NCBI GenBank assembly: GCA_017527945.1
Contig: JAFXPL010000151.1
Span: 1-15,038 of the forward strand
Length of the DNA: 15,038 bases
Direction: 5' to 3'
Source of the DNA: Bacteroidales bacterium
GTDB lineage: Bacteria > Bacteroidota > Bacteroidia > Bacteroidales > WCHB1-69
The position numbers and the translations under genes were made by a program. Positions 14,408 through 15,038 of the stretch are shown here, one piece after another. The notes under the pieces were generated by a model, which ran no database searches, was not told where the DNA came from, and saw only the letters and a list, made by a program, of their open reading frames with translations. Positions within the stretch are counted from its first letter, which is position 1. Every line of letters starts with the position of its first letter.

Positions 14408-14700
14408 CAAAAAAGTACGTACCACGGAAAAAAAAAGCGAACGCCACGAAAAAATTGTATTCGACCTCGGAACAGACCCCTATTTCACGAAAGAACACCA
14501 AGCAAAAAGAAACAGGTTTTTTCATGTTTTTCCCGAAAATCTTCCAAACGAAGCCTCACAAAATGCAGAAACAAGCCGACAAAACGCAAAAAAAGCAACA
14601 TCATTCCGATTCAAATCAAAAATATATAGCTGAAACACAATATTTTGCATAAAAAATCAAAAAAAAATTCACACAGCGTGACACCATATCAAAAAAATAC
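14408..14700. other. A-rich noncoding region between the lipid operon and the tRNA operon
   Basis: No convincing gene in about 290 bp. The plus strand is strongly A-rich with many A-tracts (for example 14431-14437, 14651-14656, 14660-14668 and 14691-14697). An 8-bp palindrome GTACGTAC lies at 14416-14423. Phased A-tracts just upstream of the tRNA promoter could bend DNA or act as an UP-like element; this is inference. A 90-codon lysine-rich open frame crosses it but has no homology that I recognise. Confidence 0.6.
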
Positions 14701-14708
14701 TATCTTTG
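14701..14708 (+). promoter_or_regulatory. Promoter of the tRNA operon
   Basis: TATCTTTG fits TAnnTTTG and lies 36 bp before the first tRNA. The -33 site at the correct distance reads GTG (14678-14680) instead of TTG. A-tracts lie just upstream. Confidence 0.7.
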
Positions 14709-14744
14709 CCACCGCAAAAACGACGAGACGTTCATTGAAACTAT

Positions 14745-14817
14745 GCCGATATAGCTCAGTTGGTAGAGCAGCTGATTTGTAATCAGCCGGTCGTTGGTTC
14801 AAGTCCGACTATCGGCT
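14745..14817 (+). tRNA. tRNA-Thr (anticodon TGT)
   Basis: The acceptor stem GCCGATA (14745-14751) pairs fully with TATCGGC (14810-14816), with discriminator T14817. The D-arm contains AGCTCAGTTGGTAGAGC, the anticodon stem GCTGA/TCAGC carries the loop TTTGTAA with anticodon TGT, and the T-arm has GGTTCAAGTCC. CCA is not encoded. It reads ACA codons. It is the first gene of a three-tRNA operon. Confidence 0.95.
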
Positions 14818-14841
14818 CAAGGCATAAAAGAGAAACAATAT

Positions 14842-14923
14842 GGGAGAGTTCCAGAGCGGTCAAATGGGACAGACTGTAAATCTGCTGGCTAAGCCTTCGG
14901 AGGTTCGAATCCTTCCTCTCCCA
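14842..14923 (+). tRNA. tRNA-Tyr (anticodon GTA)
   Basis: A class II tRNA of 82 nt. The acceptor GGGAGAG (14842-14848) pairs with CTCTCCC (14916-14922), with discriminator A14923. The anticodon loop CTGTAAA gives GTA, and there is a long variable arm around GGCTAAGCC. The T-arm contains GGTTCGAATCC. The outer pair of the anticodon stem is an A-C mismatch (ACAGA/TCTGC), a small oddity. It lies 24 bp after tRNA-Thr. CCA is not encoded. Confidence 0.95.
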
Positions 14924-14939
14924 CTTGTTTTTTTTTTAT

Positions 14940-15015
14940 GCGGAAGTAGCTCATCCGGTAGAGCGACAGCCTTCCAAGCTGTAGGTGGCGGGTTCGAGTC
15001 CCGTTTTCCGCTCCA
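14940..15015 (+). tRNA. tRNA-Gly (anticodon TCC)
   Basis: The acceptor GCGGAAG (14940-14946) pairs with TTTCCGC (15005-15011), including a terminal G-T pair. The anticodon stem ACAGC/GCTGT carries the loop CTTCCAA with anticodon TCC (GGA codons), and the T-arm contains GGTTCGAGTCC. Discriminator T15012 is followed by CCA at 15013-15015, so this tRNA appears to have an encoded CCA, unlike the two before it, though the following A-run makes chance possible. It lies 16 bp after tRNA-Tyr. Confidence 0.95.
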
Positions 15016-15038
15016 AAAAAACACTTATTTTTTTCATA

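Noticed and set aside
14380..14652. Lysine- and glutamine-rich 90-codon ORF on the plus strand
   Set aside because: It arises from A-rich noncoding DNA, has low-complexity sequence, begins next to the likely minus-strand promoter of the CFAT-like gene, and shows no recognisable domain.

Overview
The window looks like a chromosomal segment of a fairly GC-rich Bacteroidota, most likely an uncultured gut or host-associated member of the Bacteroidales. Four kinds of evidence point there: repeated TAnnTTTG -7 promoter elements instead of TATAAT, starts without clear Shine-Dalgarno sequences, a partial FISUMP-type surface protein, and a subtilase ending in a type IX secretion (T9SS) sorting-like domain. 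Genus cannot be read from the sequence.

Left part (1-3800): the C-terminal end of a FISUMP protein with its terminator, an AI-2E/PerM-family membrane transporter, a convergent secreted alpha/beta-hydrolase, and a DUF819 membrane protein. Two of the promoters here are good TACCTTTG boxes. Two start regions are preceded by short tandem repeats, a 7-mer and a 9-mer.

Middle (3814-6677): a head-to-tail array of three paralogous minus-strand units. Each begins with nearly the same leader and first codons (MEQEI) and ends with nearly the same GC-rich 3' segment, but the DNA-binding core differs: two divergent ORF6N domains and one truncated RhuM-like domain. The shared C-terminal domain carries a PLD-like HxR-x4-D motif. 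The two upstream leaders carry a textbook Bacteroidetes promoter, while the third has lost most of it through a deletion. This mosaic array is the most unusual object in the window.

Right part (6704-14325): six minus-strand genes that read as one long transcription unit, in transcription order: a CFAT/SPT-like alpha-oxoamine synthase, a T9SS-type subtilase, a threonine-synthase-like PLP enzyme with a zinc-ribbon-like N-terminus (probable cysteate synthase), an aromatic amino acid ammonia-lyase of the Flavobacterium TAL type, a small secreted unknown protein, and a FabG-like reductase. The first, third and last could make the capnine (sulfonolipid) backbone. The ammonia-lyase and FabG also resemble aryl polyene/flexirubin genes. 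An 8-bp tandem repeat abuts the fabG start.

Right end (14326-15038): an A-rich noncoding stretch, then a tRNA operon Thr(TGT)-Tyr(GTA)-Gly(TCC) behind its own promoter. This is the gene order that in many bacteria leads into tRNA-Thr(GGT) and tuf, so the ribosomal/RNA polymerase region probably starts just past the window.
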